This document shows positions 1 to 9,899 of a stretch of DNA of 64,000 nucleotides, in pieces (the stretch's first letter is position 1; each line of letters opens with the position of its first letter). The stretch comes from Symsagittifera roscoffensis (taxonomy: Eukaryota; Xenacoelomorpha; Acoela; Convolutidae). The translations under genes and the position numbers were made by a program. Under the pieces are notes generated by a model. It searched no databases and was not told where the DNA came from. It saw only the letters and a program-made list of their open reading frames with translations. The stretch is from assembly GCF_963678635.1 (NCBI RefSeq), contig NC_087069.1:26772303-26836302 (forward strand), read 5' to 3'.

Positions 1-433
1 GAAATTTCATTGTATTGCTTATCATTTTTTCATCTTGCTCAAAATTTTTCGATTTATCAATTTTGCGGTCAGTGCCTATGCTAATTTCCGGCATACTACT
101 AAATCTCAATTCTTGAGATATATCGGAACTAGATTTATCGACACTAGAATACTTAGTTTCCAGTTTGGGAGGAGAAGGATTGCACGTAAGCCGAGATTTT
201 ATGATCTCCAGTGACTCCTTGATGTCCTCAATGCCTTTTGACAGCTTGCCCACAACCACAGTAGATTTTGAACGATTATCAGCACTTAGGCACCCATTGC
301 GGAGAAACTTTACATTTGCGGTCCTCTCCAGAAATTTGAAGATATCATGAAAGTATCCCATACACGAGCTATGCGTCCACTTTTCGCAGCCCTCGCACAT
401 CAGCCAGTTCTCCCCCACTGACTTGGAACACAT
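1..433 (-). pseudogene. 5' part of a LINE ORF1 with PHD-type zinc finger, cut by window edge
   Basis: Read on the minus strand, an open frame starts at the ATG whose complement is at 431-433 and stays open to base 1. It opens with a cysteine-rich block (CTMC, then LMCEGCEKWTHSSC, later NGCLSAD), the C-x2-C / C-x2-C / W-x-H-x2-C / C pattern of PHD-type fingers. A charged segment with a short coiled-coil look follows. PHD-type fingers at the N-terminus of ORF1 are known in CR1/L2-like non-LTR retrotransposons, and the LINE at 58576 carries a related finger. I infer a LINE ORF1 fragment; a host PHD protein exon is the alternative. Confidence 0.55.
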
Positions 434-1335
434 GGTGCAACAATCTTGACTTTTAGAGGCCAATCTTGACCTCGTCGTAGCACCAAACAATTAAAATGTA
501 AAAGACTATTTAATAAGATTATTAACTTTAACAAGTTCAAAGGAAAGAAATAAGTTTGATAATGGGTAATTGGAATAAGAGCTATAAACAAAGACTTACT
601 GAACTGGGACTGCTTCCATTATCGTATTGCTTTGAACTACGTAATCTGTTTATGCTAGTATCAATGTTGAAAGAAAGTTAGGACATCAAACCATCGATAT
701 ATAAAAAAAAAAATCTAACATCGATAAAAAAATCTCGAACAGGAAAGGCTGACAAAAATTTTGCAAAAAAACCAGTCAAGAATTGATTATAAAACGAAAA
801 AGGAAATATCGACCTCGAACAAATTGACAAATCATTCCTAACAAAATTATACCGGAATTACTTGTACAAAAATTGTTAAACAGAGCAGCTTCTGCACGCT
901 CACTTCTGGCTTCACTGGTGATGCCGCACACTAGCTACCCGGACAATGCAGAGCATAGCTGAAAAACTTATTGAAAAAAGGCATGAAAGCTACGCAGAAA
1001 CAATAAACTCTATAAGAACTAAGATTAGCTTCGCGCTGCTCAGGAGCGCTATCCTCTGTATACGGGGTTGGAGATCACTGCATAAGATGCAATTCATAGG
1101 CAATTCAGTTATTGCTGTTGTAGAGGAGGGACGCTTGAAGTGAATACCTCTAATGACAAGGCATTAAATGCTGACTTGACTTAATTCCTGCAATATTGTG
1201 TTTTGATCTGTTTATATAATGCTGGTATGGGCACTATCCAGCTTGTGCACGACCGTACCTAAACTTGAAATTTACAATTTTTTTTAAAGATTTGTAACAT
1301 TCGCCCGGAAGATACATATCGACGGAAAATAAAAC
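434..1335. other. AT-rich DNA left of element A
   Basis: Apart from the short RT-like fragment at 946-1143 I see no gene. It may include the 5' UTR of the minus-strand LINE fragment. It is the left flank of element A, ending in aaaac just before the LTR. Confidence 0.4.
946..1143 (+). pseudogene. Possible C-terminal scrap of a retroelement polyprotein
   Basis: The 65-codon frame contains RTKISFALLRSAILCIRG. This resembles the extreme C-terminus of reverse-transcriptase-containing proteins of invertebrate retroelements, where an R-T-R-hydrophobic-LLRS-hydrophobic-RG block ends the protein. Nothing upstream continues the frame convincingly. This is family memory only, so confidence is low. Confidence 0.25.
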
Positions 1336-1705
1336 TAAGTCCTAAGACGACTGGCCAATGTCTAAACAGAGCTTTACATGCTTTTAACCGTCTCTACCAA
1401 GCCAGTACTTTCGACAAAAAACGTTACTGCTTTCGGCTTTGGTCAAAACACTCAAATTAGCTTAATTACATGCAGAAATAGTGAACTCATGGCTGGTTCT
1501 CAGTATCCCCAGACCACGAGGTCACTCCTAAAAACAGGGCTACTACTATTTATTGAATGATTATTGTTTTTGTTCAGTAGATAAAAATCATCATCTCCAT
1601 CGAAGATGGATCAACCCTTTCCCCCAACTCCTAGCTTCTCAACCTAGCAAAATGAATTGAGATGTTAATTAAATTCAACTCAGGACATGACAGGGAAGCT
1701 AAAAG

Positions 1706-1714
1706 TTTATATAA
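1706..1714 (-). promoter_or_regulatory. TATA-box candidate in element A LTR
   Basis: The minus strand reads TTATATAAA, about 470 bp from the start of the LTR in the direction of transcription. That is a plausible U3/R position. The same sequence is kept in the other LTR at 36855-36863. Confidence 0.45.
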
Positions 1715-2065
1715 GTTAATAAAAGTTCCAGTCCCGAGACCCCTCCGGATTCCTGAATCCGGGGAAATAAGTCTCTTATCTTCTTCCGGAAGGCTGGTTT
1801 TCCACCCTTCACCGTTGTTCGCAACGGACTTGCAACTATTGTAGCGACACAATACTTGCAACTCGGAGCGGTCTCTGCTACTTCTGCAATTCGTTGTTGT
1901 TTTTCAACCACAATCTTCGTTGTTTTCGCTATCGCAACTAATGTTGTTGTGTTTTTCTTCCGGTTTTTGGCCAAAATGGCCATTTCTGACGTTTCTCAGA
2001 AATATGACGTCATACTTTGAATTTCTAAAGTTTCAAAATACCAGAATATCTTGACCTTCATCGTT

Positions 2066-2182
2066 TGACTAATCGTCCCAATAACGTCGTTAATCACTTA
2101 AAACCGTCAATTCAGAAGGTTCACTGTTAAAAACTCGAATATGCTGAATCTGCATTTTGGTCCATTCTGGTCGATTGTCACA
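2066..2182 (+). repeat. PLE 3'-end remnant forming the start of the A LTR
   Basis: These 117 bp match 40073-40189, the end of the PLE. The first part encodes the last ~21 residues of the PLE endonuclease domain (NRPNNVVNHLKPSIQKVHC then stop); the rest is PLE 3' UTR. The match ends exactly at the LTR boundary in both copies. PLE sequence is therefore a shared part of the A LTR, in antisense to A. Confidence 0.75.
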
Positions 2183-2184
2183 TA

Positions 2185-2194
2185 CTCCCCGGAC
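2185..2194 (-). promoter_or_regulatory. 3' polypurine tract of element A
   Basis: The minus strand reads GTCCGGGGAG, then TA, then the LTR start TGTGAC. Element B has the identical arrangement (GTCCGGGGAG TA TGTGCC) at 35825-35837. This identifies it as the plus-strand primer site. Confidence 0.75.
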
Positions 2195-2970
2195 AGTCCG
2201 GTCAATGTCCTCATTGAATCTCGCAATGGTCGTAAAGTAGGTACAGTGTCATCGAACAGAATTTACAAAATGCACGAAATTACTTTTATCCACGTCATAT
2301 CGACTCACTGCAGAATATAAATGGCATCATACTACATCACTATAGCCTTCAAATTCTTTCATTAATCTGCACATTGAGGATATGACCTAAGATAAAAACA
2401 TATTTTCCGACTCCCAATGTCAATGTCCTGATTAAAAACTTTTTCTCCTAGATTTAAAAGGTGTTGGTTTGCAGGACAGTCCTGCCAACCAACAAGCTAA
2501 AATTATCCTACTATGCTTCTTCCCTTCGGAAATCTTGCTTGTTATTGTCCTGAATATTAAAACTAAGAAACTCTGTGGTTAGAAAGAACAATGAAACAAT
2601 CTCCCTCTTCGAGAGATTACCCAAGCCTTTCATATCACCACAAAGTGATCAGTTCTCCTAGTTGATTAATAACAGTCATGCAGGCTGGAATATTTCAATA
2701 TACTCTTTCACTCAATCCTTTCTGAATAAACAGTAAGTAAGTGTCTCTAAAGCCACTTAACTAAAATCAAAATGCAAATTTATAAATGCAACAATTTCAA
2801 AACTCAACTAAATGTTTCAGTTTTCAATTACAACTTGGTTGCTTAGTTTCTCACTTGAGTTTTTTCACACACAAAAAACAATTCTGAGTTTTAAATTTTT
2901 CTTCATCACTCCTTTGGTTTCTTCTTTTTTCGTTGTTTAGAAGTTCTAAAACTTCTAAATTCTTCTAATT
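2195..2970. other. 3' untranslated part of element A
   Basis: AT-rich sequence between the polypurine tract and the last ORF of A. No ORF of note and no match to other parts of the window was seen. Confidence 0.5.
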
Positions 2971-3216
2971 TCATCTCTTTTTGCATCTCGTTTTTTGGCC
3001 ATTCGTCAATGTTCCATCTCTTCCTGCACTTTCAGTTTCTGTGTCTTGCAACACATCATTAGCTATTCTGACACTGTTGGAAGCAGTCCTACAACACTTC
3101 TGCTCTTCTACCCTCTGTTTGCAGCAAGGTAGGGGATCCACGTTAGATTCTTTGTTCCTGCAGAAGCTGTTGTGAAGACACAACGTCACATTTCTCTCCA
3201 AATCTTCCTTCAACAT
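2971..3216 (-). pseudogene. Element A last accessory ORF, C-terminal fragment
   Basis: The frame begins LKEDLERNVTLCLHNSFCRNKES, which aligns with the B ORF at 34734-35405 (ILEEDLAKNVSLSLHNSFCLNRES). Upstream (3217-3598) the same protein can be followed in other frames, with blocks such as PWFRANMTAWLYEYAKKHM matching B's PWFRATLTSWLY. The gene is thus present but broken by frameshifts and stops. Family unknown; basic and helical in appearance. Confidence 0.55.
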
Positions 3217-3598
3217 CTCTGCCTTCTCCTTTCCACTACGTTCACTTGTCCTGGAAATTCTTTCACAGCGGTGATCACTGCATTCCGATGAGTCACGAGA
3301 GCTTGCTTGAAAGCTCCTGATCCAATGTCCAGCTGATATTCACTGTACACTCTGCCGTGCTTCTACATATGCTTCTTAGCATATTCGTACAACCATGCAG
3401 TCATGTTAGCTCTGAACCATGGCATCAATCATTTTCTTGCCCATATCTTCTTCACTTCCATCGGAATGTTTAGAATCTTGCACATTGTCTCAAAAAGATC
3501 TAAATCTTTCAGACAATCCAATTTCCGCAACTGTCCTCTCGTCGGTGCCTCCTGTCTATTGTTTTATTTCACATGAGCTTCCAGCCATCGTATCGCCA

Positions 3599-3997
3599 TC
3601 ATGACTCTACTATCACTACTGTTATGGGCTGTGATGAGTCTGGTAAACCCATGGAGAGCAGCTCTCCAGAGTCCCAGATCAACACCAGATTACTACGCTT
3701 GGGATACCACCAGGTCTGCAGCAAGCAGTGGCAAGGAAACTCGTCATGTGTCAACATGATGCTCCTCCAATTACGTTTTCCCGAAGCTTCCAGTAATGGT
3801 TCCACTTCCATCATCATTCGGTGGACTTCATCATTCTCGTCCACTGTATTGTAATCTGTAACAGTTGATCCTCTCTGTTTCTGTCTCTCAAAGTCACTGA
3901 AGTTCCCGCTCACGTATCCTATGAACTTCCTTCCCAGTATCGATTCCAACTCCTCCTTGGTTCTCTCTGGAACTGCTGAGAACATCTTACATAGCAA
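3599..3997 (-). pseudogene. Element A accessory ORF, C-terminal half
   Basis: 132 codons matching the C-terminal part of the B ORF at 33957-34712. Shared blocks are MELEPLLEASG (A: MEVEPLLEASG), LTHxxxPCHCLxQTxWYP and LCLIWD (A: LVLIWD). It continues the ORF at 4001-4636 after a break of a few bases, so the two pieces were one protein. A conserved PCHC pair with a following tryptophan-tyrosine is the most distinctive feature. No known family recognised. Confidence 0.6.
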
Positions 3998-4000
3998 CTC

Positions 4001-4636
4001 CTAAGATTTCTCGGACATTCTCGTTAGTCTAACACACTTTGGCACTGAGAAGGCTTGATCCACGATCGTTCTCGTACTCTTTACATCCACGGCTACAAAA
4101 TGCACCGGGTATCTGCTCTTGCACATTGCAGCCAATGTCGAACCCACCAAATATCGTGCTCCTGATGGTCTACAATAAGTCTCACTGTGTCTGATGTTCA
4201 TTTCTGCCTCGATCGCTTCCCTCCATTTTCCTATGTGTTTCTGCTCGGTTTGCAGAACTCCTGGGAATACCTCTACACTGATGGCAGTGACCATCTCATG
4301 TCTCTGTTCTAGATTCAATAGTGACTCTAAAGAACTAAACATGCTAAACATGCTGTAGAATCCAAGTGTAGTCACTAGATTCACCTCGGTTCCTCCATGA
4401 CAATCCGCTATCAGTTCCGTTTCCGTTCTTGCTTTCATCACGACATTCCCAAACAATACCGTCAATTGCTTGTGTTGTTTCTCTAGGGTCTTCACACAGT
4501 CCATACTTCCACAAACGTGACCCTCCAGTCCACAGACTTCCGCCAGACAGCTACCAGGTTTGACCCAGTCTTCTGGTCCCCAGCCAGGCAACTCCACTTT
4601 ATCTTCTCCGTTGCTCCTAGAGGCCGTTATCATCAC
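4001..4636 (-). pseudogene. Element A accessory ORF with conserved C4-H-C motif, N-terminal half
   Basis: 211 codons. Residues near 28-45 read CLAEVCGLEGHVCGSMDC, spacing C-x4-C-x4-H-x-C-x4-C. Element B has the same spacing (CLDSTCGNGEHTCDGRSC) at the end of its 32857-33957 frame. A long conserved region follows (GTEVNLVTTLGF, PGVLQ, VPKCVRL). The cysteine/histidine pattern suggests metal binding. In B the motif and the following region lie in neighbouring frames, and here they are one ORF, so A shows the original arrangement. Confidence 0.6.
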
Positions 4637-4752
4637 ATTATATATGATGTTAAGGTCACGCAGGTTACAGTCTGCATTCAGCTCCCTCTACACGTCTTGT
4701 GTCGCCCGTAATATCGAGTCAGCGTTGGGACTAGGACACCATGATGGCCTCA

Positions 4753-7104
4753 TCAATTCCCACACATCAAGCTCGTTCTCAGTAATTCTTCTGAGAATCC
4801 CAACCCGAACTCCACTCTTTTGTCGGATTTTGGTACGGAAGGAGCAGTCACCCCTTCTTCCAAAACCAGTCCCAATTTGGTCTGTGGATTATTAGCGCTC
4901 TTAATTGTTACAATTCTCGACGTCCAGAATCTTAGTAACACTGCCTGCTCGTAATCGAAGAAGCAATCGCGTATGTCTTCACTCAGGAAAGGGTTGTACG
5001 CTATCCCTATGATTCCGGATACGTAGCTGTACGACTTCTTCTTGATCAGTCCACAGTATTCACTGGATTTCGGCAGTTGCCCCATAGATTCTTCAGTGAG
5101 TCTCAGCTCCTTGTTTGAGAATCTCCTGATTTCGTCTATCTTTCTCATGGGTTCTAACTCCTCGGGTTCTTTCATATTCACCCTCATCGGTTTGCTTTGC
5201 TGCATATCCAGCAGTGCTAGCAACAGTAAAGCGTTCGCTCGCTCATCGCCTTCCCTCAGCATTTTAACACAAGTGTTCAATGCAGGTACTGAAATCTGCT
5301 CCATCATGAATCGAATGAAACAGAGAGAATCTCTCCGCTTCGCACACGCTACTGCTGCTCCCTCTTGGACTATCAGATCCCTCAGGTTCGTCATAAGGAA
5401 AAACTTCTCTTCTTTTGACCTCTTCCTTTCTTCCGAATCATATTCTTCGCGAGTCAGTCCCATCATGCACCAGGCAAACCTCAGTTGTAACTCTGTTCTT
5501 ACGTAAGGTACTGCCATGAGAGCGTGTATTCTTGGCGCAGTCCTCGTCTCTTTTTCGAAGTAGCGTAACACCACTGCTTTCCATGGAATGCTCACCAACT
5601 GCTCCATCGTTTCTGTCTGTATCTCAGACGACGCTAAAGTCCCGTACGCCTTCTGCTTGAGGGTGGTTCCTTGCAACATTGTCTCCAGATAACCCTCCAT
5701 AGCACTCTTGTCTTCCAGAGCCATCACATACCCTCTAGCCGAGTTTCGGTACTCCAACATTTCCATGTATCCACCGGCGGGTTCATCTATCGACACAGCC
5801 TCCGATACTGTCAGTCGGTTATATTCTACTGGTACTAGTTGTCCTGCGACATTTCCCTTTCCGTGATTCATGGGAGATGGCTTAAAGTCTTTCATTGTGC
5901 TCTCTCCACATTGGCTGAGTATTTCCATTTCTAAGGTTGCTCCAGTCAGAGTGCGGTCACTCCTTTTGGATTTATAACCTGTTGACTTTATTCCCGCCAT
6001 GAGAATGGTGGGCACCATCGCTATATCAGGCAACATTTTATCTGTGCCAGGCAATTGATAATCACCTTGTCCCAATACCATGAACTCTTCGACTCGTGTC
6101 TTTTTCGCTGAATTGACAGCTTTCAACGATATCTCCAAATCCACCTTCGTCTTTCCTACTCTCCTCGGCATCACTCTGCTGCCTAACTTCATTTTCATCG
6201 CGTTGATCTTATCAATCACCAATTTCGATCGCATCGTTCCTCTACTGGTTCTTGACGGATACACCACCTCTCCTTCATCGTCCTGCGGTGTCATTTTGAT
6301 GGGAGAATTCGCTTCACTTTCATCCGTGGCTGAGTCAATCAACAACTCACTCAATCTCCCTCCACACTCATCAAGCTTGTCAAGAACTTCCCGCATCAAG
6401 GGTCGGTTGAGACCTGTTTTCAGAATGGACTGGGTCCCATAGCTCTGAACCACTGCCCAGACTTCTTCCATGAACGCCACTCTGTCCAATTTGCATCCCG
6501 TCCTACTTTCGTGGTCTCGGTGATGTACTTCCCATTCTTCTTCGGGCAACGTTCCCAAGAAAGGTACTCTGACTGAGCCCTCTATTCTTCTTCTTCTAGG
6601 CGATTCCATGAGGATTCTTTGTTCGTTATTTCTTGAATTGCCAGGAGAGCTGCTCTCCGGCAAATTCCGTTTCATTTTCACAAAGGCTGACGGAGGCTCC
6701 AGTGTCGAAATGCCTTCATCCGCTGGCTCAGTCGTCTCTAACGTATCCGCGTTGTTCTCAAGATTACTGAAGATATTGAAATCCAGACTGGATACTTCTC
6801 CTGTCGATGCCCTTTCGTCTTCCCCACCAGCCTGACTTGCATCTTGTTGCATGGGTTCTTCGGTTTGACGGCTTCCTCCCTGCCCGTCATCTCCTTTTGA
6901 CATATATTTCTTTGAGCTCGAGGGTCCTTGTTTATCATTGTCGGTTCCTTCCGGAAACTTCGGTATGATCAATGTACCGGCCGATCTATCTTCCTCTTCT
7001 CCCTGGACCACTTTGATTTCCTCGCAGCCGAAGGGTGCTAGGAAGGTTCTCGTTCGCAGCGTTCCTACTACCGTCAACTCCTGTTTCACACTAGTCAGTT
7101 TCAC
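4753..7104 (-). CDS. Element A large accessory protein, 783 codons
   Basis: The longest intact accessory ORF of A. The first ~200 residues are acidic and low in complexity with serine-rich stretches, likely disordered. Around residue 205 a block reading FMEEVWAVVQSYGT...LKTGL matches FKEELWDTVVKFGE...VGTGL in B (31928-32860). From about residue 545 (RFAWCMMGLTREEY, KIDEIRRFSNKEL, YVSGIIGIAYNPFL) it matches B 32857-33957 closely. One intact protein in A therefore equals three broken frames in B. No signal peptide or membrane segment is seen, so it does not look like an envelope protein. Family unknown; conservation between two divergent elements argues for a real function. Confidence 0.75.
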   Translation of the reverse strand: MKLTSVKQELTVVGTLRTRTFLAPFGCEEIKVVQGEEEDRSAGTLIIPKFPEGTDNDKQGPSSSKKYMSKGDDGQGGSRQTEEPMQQDASQAGGEDERASTGEVSSLDFNIFSNLENNADTLETTEPADEGISTLEPPSAFVKMKRNLPESSSPGNSRNNEQRILMESPRRRRIEGSVRVPFLGTLPEEEWEVHHRDHESRTGCKLDRVAFMEEVWAVVQSYGTQSILKTGLNRPLMREVLDKLDECGGRLSELLIDSATDESEANSPIKMTPQDDEGEVVYPSRTSRGTMRSKLVIDKINAMKMKLGSRVMPRRVGKTKVDLEISLKAVNSAKKTRVEEFMVLGQGDYQLPGTDKMLPDIAMVPTILMAGIKSTGYKSKRSDRTLTGATLEMEILSQCGESTMKDFKPSPMNHGKGNVAGQLVPVEYNRLTVSEAVSIDEPAGGYMEMLEYRNSARGYVMALEDKSAMEGYLETMLQGTTLKQKAYGTLASSEIQTETMEQLVSIPWKAVVLRYFEKETRTAPRIHALMAVPYVRTELQLRFAWCMMGLTREEYDSEERKRSKEEKFFLMTNLRDLIVQEGAAVACAKRRDSLCFIRFMMEQISVPALNTCVKMLREGDERANALLLLALLDMQQSKPMRVNMKEPEELEPMRKIDEIRRFSNKELRLTEESMGQLPKSSEYCGLIKKKSYSYVSGIIGIAYNPFLSEDIRDCFFDYEQAVLLRFWTSRIVTIKSANNPQTKLGLVLEEGVTAPSVPKSDKRVEFGLGFSEELLRTSLMCGN

Positions 7105-7384
7105 CTTAACATATATCGTTAAAATTTACTTAAAAACAGTTCAGATTAAAAGGTATTTATCCTAAAACTTATTAAAATCAATCGGTCTCTAAAATTTTGG
7201 AATTTGACCTAAGATTGGACAGTCCAAACTTTGGATCTATTCCTAAGATCGTCATTCAGTTGTTCATGGTCACTAACCCCTTCATAGCCACGATCTTAAT
7301 AACCTATTACATAACATAACATAACACACGTATCACACATTACATACAACTTAGTCTTTAGCCTAACACCCTCTCGCACGTCAC

Positions 7385-8162
7385 TCAGCCTATACTTAAG
7401 TAATATTTCTTGTGTAAATATACTTGTATATTAGTATCAGAGAATATCACGTGTACAAGCGCGTACAATTCCCGAGGATGCAGTCGTCCTCTGTTTGGAT
7501 CGTACACTGGAAGCGTGAGCTCCTTCACGTCCATTTCCACGAGGACAAGGACAAGACTAGGTTCTCTGGGTCCACGTGCTGCTTCTCCGTCGCCCTCGTT
7601 ACCAAGAAGCATAGGTATTTTCCCGGTATCTGTTACGCCGCCGGAGGTAAGGCCGCTACGCCCCCTGTCCCTGGTCTTTGCTTAAAAGGAATTCCCCGTT
7701 TCTGTATTCTCTCTTAAAATCTGCCGCTAACGCTGTCCTAAAACTCATGTCTGCTGTGATTGCTATCGCACATGTTCTATTTGTGAAAATGAAATCACTG
7801 TCTGTTAGTATTATGTTACTTGAATATTCATTTGGTAAGTTAAAATACGACTCAACTACCCTACCTAGATCAGGTTTCTTAGGTTCTTCGCCTGTTTCTG
7901 CTTCTAAGTCTCCTGTTTCTCTTGCTACTCTTAATTTTTTTATTATCAAGTTTTCAGTGTGGGTAAGTCCTACCCCCACTCCCCGGACAAAAATATCCAT
8001 CCACGTCCCCGTCGATTGCATACCGGGTATCAAATCGAGGTTAGAAGCTGGAATGAGTAGTTGTCCTTCCTGGTTGTCATCTCGTTCGGTCTTGATGTAT
8101 TTCATGCTTTCACGATCTACGTCTTGAATCGTGACGCTGGTCTCCTCTGGGTCCGAGGTCAT
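7385..8162 (-). pseudogene. Element A macrodomain-like (TARG1-type) accessory protein, one frameshift
   Basis: Two frames, 8162-7656 and 7612-7385, together match B 26781-27578 end to end. The N-terminal part has the conserved block IFVRGVGVGLTHTENLIIKKL. The C-terminal half resembles TARG1/OARD1-type macrodomains: AIAITADMSF then ADFKREY near the nucleotide-binding start, and PVYDPNRG followed by ELYALVHVIFSDTNIQVYLH at the end. The family's catalytic lysine and aspartate and its glycine-rich loop are not evident. Binding or a structural role is therefore more likely than hydrolysis. The frame breaks near 7613-7655. Confidence 0.6.
7979..7988 (-). promoter_or_regulatory. Internal polypurine-tract copy in element A
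   Basis: The minus strand reads TTTTTGTCCGGGGAGTGGG, containing the exact 10-bp core of the 3' polypurine tract (GTCCGGGGAG), preceded by a T-run and followed by more purines. It lies inside the macrodomain ORF. A T-rich box before a purine tract is the usual form of a retroelement plus-strand primer. Confidence 0.45.
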
Positions 8163-8171
8163 TTCGTTCAG

Positions 8172-8531
8172 TCACTCTAAGACACGCAGGTTCGTCAAGT
8201 CTTGTTCATATGACTGCTGTTGCTCGTCGTCGAATTCTAACTCGGGTTTCGACCGGTCGTCGACCCACTCATCGTCGTGATCATTGACTATGTCAATGTC
8301 TTGTGACACAGTTATTTCTTCTAGACCCACTACTTCCTGCACTATCTTCTTCATATCTATCCTATGCACTACAAAGTCGTCACCGTAAGGATTGTATTTC
8401 TTTCTGGGTCTTGTCCCGTCCTTCTGACGAGTCTGTATCGTGGACGGAAGATCCGGTTCCAAATTTTTGGGAACCTCTATCTGTTCGGGATCCTGCCAAT
8501 CCTCCTCTGCGTAGGGTAGGGCTTCGATCAC
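8172..8531 (-). CDS. Element A small acidic accessory ORF
   Basis: 119 codons just after integrase, followed 10 bp later by the macrodomain ORF. The core EEDWQDPEQIEVPKNLEPDL matches EEDWNDPDKGEVPKWIEPDL in B (26343-26699), and YNPYGDDFVVHRI matches YNKNGDDFLIDKI. Strongly acidic, no recognised domain. It may originally have been the C-terminal tail of pol or a separate protein. Confidence 0.6.
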   Translation of the reverse strand: MIEALPYAEEDWQDPEQIEVPKNLEPDLPSTIQTRQKDGTRPRKKYNPYGDDFVVHRIDMKKIVQEVVGLEEITVSQDIDIVNDHDDEWVDDRSKPELEFDDEQQQSYEQDLTNLRVLE

Positions 8532-8762
8532 CTCGTTTGGATCCAGGTCCAGCGGTGTATCCGTTCCTTACTCCACGACTTCGTTTCCATCGTTCTTCTC
8601 CATGGTGCCCTTCTCGTTGATCTCACAAGCAGGATCCATCATTAGATAATCCCCTTTTTCCATGTCTGCAGGTATACACCAGTCTTCTGTCGATGGATTG
8701 TGTGGCTTGATGTTCTCGTAGTGGGCGGCTCGGCCAGTACTCAGTCTATAAAAGCGTCCCTC

Positions 8763-9830
8763 CTAGTGCAGCTCTGTAATCATGAAGGGTCCCCTCCATT
8801 TTTTTAGGAGCTTTTTCGTCCCTTTCGGTGGTATAACGTTCTGAAATACCCATACGTAGTCTCCCACCGAGTAAACTTTTGCACCAGCTGCTTTGTTGTC
8901 AAATTTTTTTCTCTGCCTTGCCTGTGCTTGCTGAGTATTTCGTCTACACAAATCGTTCAACTCCTGTTGACGTCTGATCACATCCCTCACGTAGACCTGT
9001 GGAGACGTTTTCTTTTCTTCTGGGTAGAAAAAAGTTAAGGGTAAAGACTTTTCGTGTCCAGTTAGCATCATGTGTGGACTGACTCCGGTGGTGGAGTGTT
9101 GCGTGCTGTTATATGCTCGCATCACCTGTGGAAAGTATCTGTCCCAATCGGTCATGTACCTGGAACAATATACTCTCAGCATCGACACTAACGTCCTATT
9201 CTGTCTTTCCACTAAGCCATTCGTCTGAGGGTGGTATGTCGTGGAGTGAGCCTGAGCGACCTGTGGGCGTCTCATAAGCTCTTTCGTAAGCTCTCCTACG
9301 AAAGCTGTTCCATTATCCGATTGAAACGTCATCGGACAACCATGTCTGGCTATCCACGTATTGATCAGGTGGTCGCATGTCTCTTCCGCCGAGGCAGTTA
9401 TGCAGGGCACGGCCTCTGCATACTTCGTAAAATAATCTATCATGACCAACACCTGATTATAACCATTGTCTGTCATGCATATCTTTTGGTGATCTATCTG
9501 CACCACCTCATTGAATTCATACGACTCAATCGATTGTAAAGGAAATCGCAACTTCCTTGGATCCTTGACCTGTTGGCATGACAGACATGCTGTTACCCAC
9601 TTCTCGCATGCCTTTTTCATCCCAGGCCACTCAAAGCGCTTCAGGATCCTCTGATATACTTTGTCGATCCCCTGATGGCCCATCTGATCATGTGACCTGA
9701 ATAATAGTTCTGTCTGATAGAGTTGCGGTAACACTATCGCGTTATACTTGTATAGGACTCTGTCTTCCTCTCTTCTTTTGCAAGCCACAATCCCTTCCTT
9801 GTTCAAAAACAACCTCCCATCCTTCTGCAT
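8763..9830 (-). CDS. Element A integrase
   Basis: 355 codons. The HHCC zinc-binding region is at residues ~29-70 (SHDQMGHQG, then CLSCQQVKDP). The DDE core has D in VQIDHQKIC, D in FQSDNGTAF and E in NGLVERQNRT, all present. A C-terminal region with the WRGPFMITE element follows. A TAG at 8763-8765 replaces a codon that is CAG in B, and the frame continues beyond it (RFYRLSTGRAAHYEN). Integrase inserts the cDNA into the genome. This domain is the best preserved part of A. Confidence 0.85.
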   Translation of the reverse strand: MQKDGRLFLNKEGIVACKRREEDRVLYKYNAIVLPQLYQTELLFRSHDQMGHQGIDKVYQRILKRFEWPGMKKACEKWVTACLSCQQVKDPRKLRFPLQSIESYEFNEVVQIDHQKICMTDNGYNQVLVMIDYFTKYAEAVPCITASAEETCDHLINTWIARHGCPMTFQSDNGTAFVGELTKELMRRPQVAQAHSTTYHPQTNGLVERQNRTLVSMLRVYCSRYMTDWDRYFPQVMRAYNSTQHSTTGVSPHMMLTGHEKSLPLTFFYPEEKKTSPQVYVRDVIRRQQELNDLCRRNTQQAQARQRKKFDNKAAGAKVYSVGDYVWVFQNVIPPKGTKKLLKKWRGPFMITELH

Positions 9831-9899
9831 GAAGTACTGTCTCAGGATGCGATAACTATCTTCGTCGAGTTCCCCTTTATCCGGAGAACCATTCTCGAT

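Larger units (their letters stand above)
1336..2182 (-). repeat. 3' LTR of element A
   Basis: 847 bp. Positions 1336-1771 match 19864-20125 plus 36721-36920 almost base for base, allowing for the B insertion, which falls between the bases equivalent to 1573 and 1574. Positions 2066-2182 match 40073-40189. The middle part (1772-2065) has no counterpart in the other LTR, where PLE sequence lies instead. On the minus strand it begins TGTGAC. A perfect hairpin with 8-bp arms (CCGGATTC/GAATCCGG) lies near 1744-1766. Confidence 0.85.

Noticed and set aside
1740-1775. Possible hammerhead ribozyme (hairpin followed by GAAA), as known in PLE repeats
   Set aside because: The CTGANGA core box is missing on both strands, so only a hairpin can be claimed.
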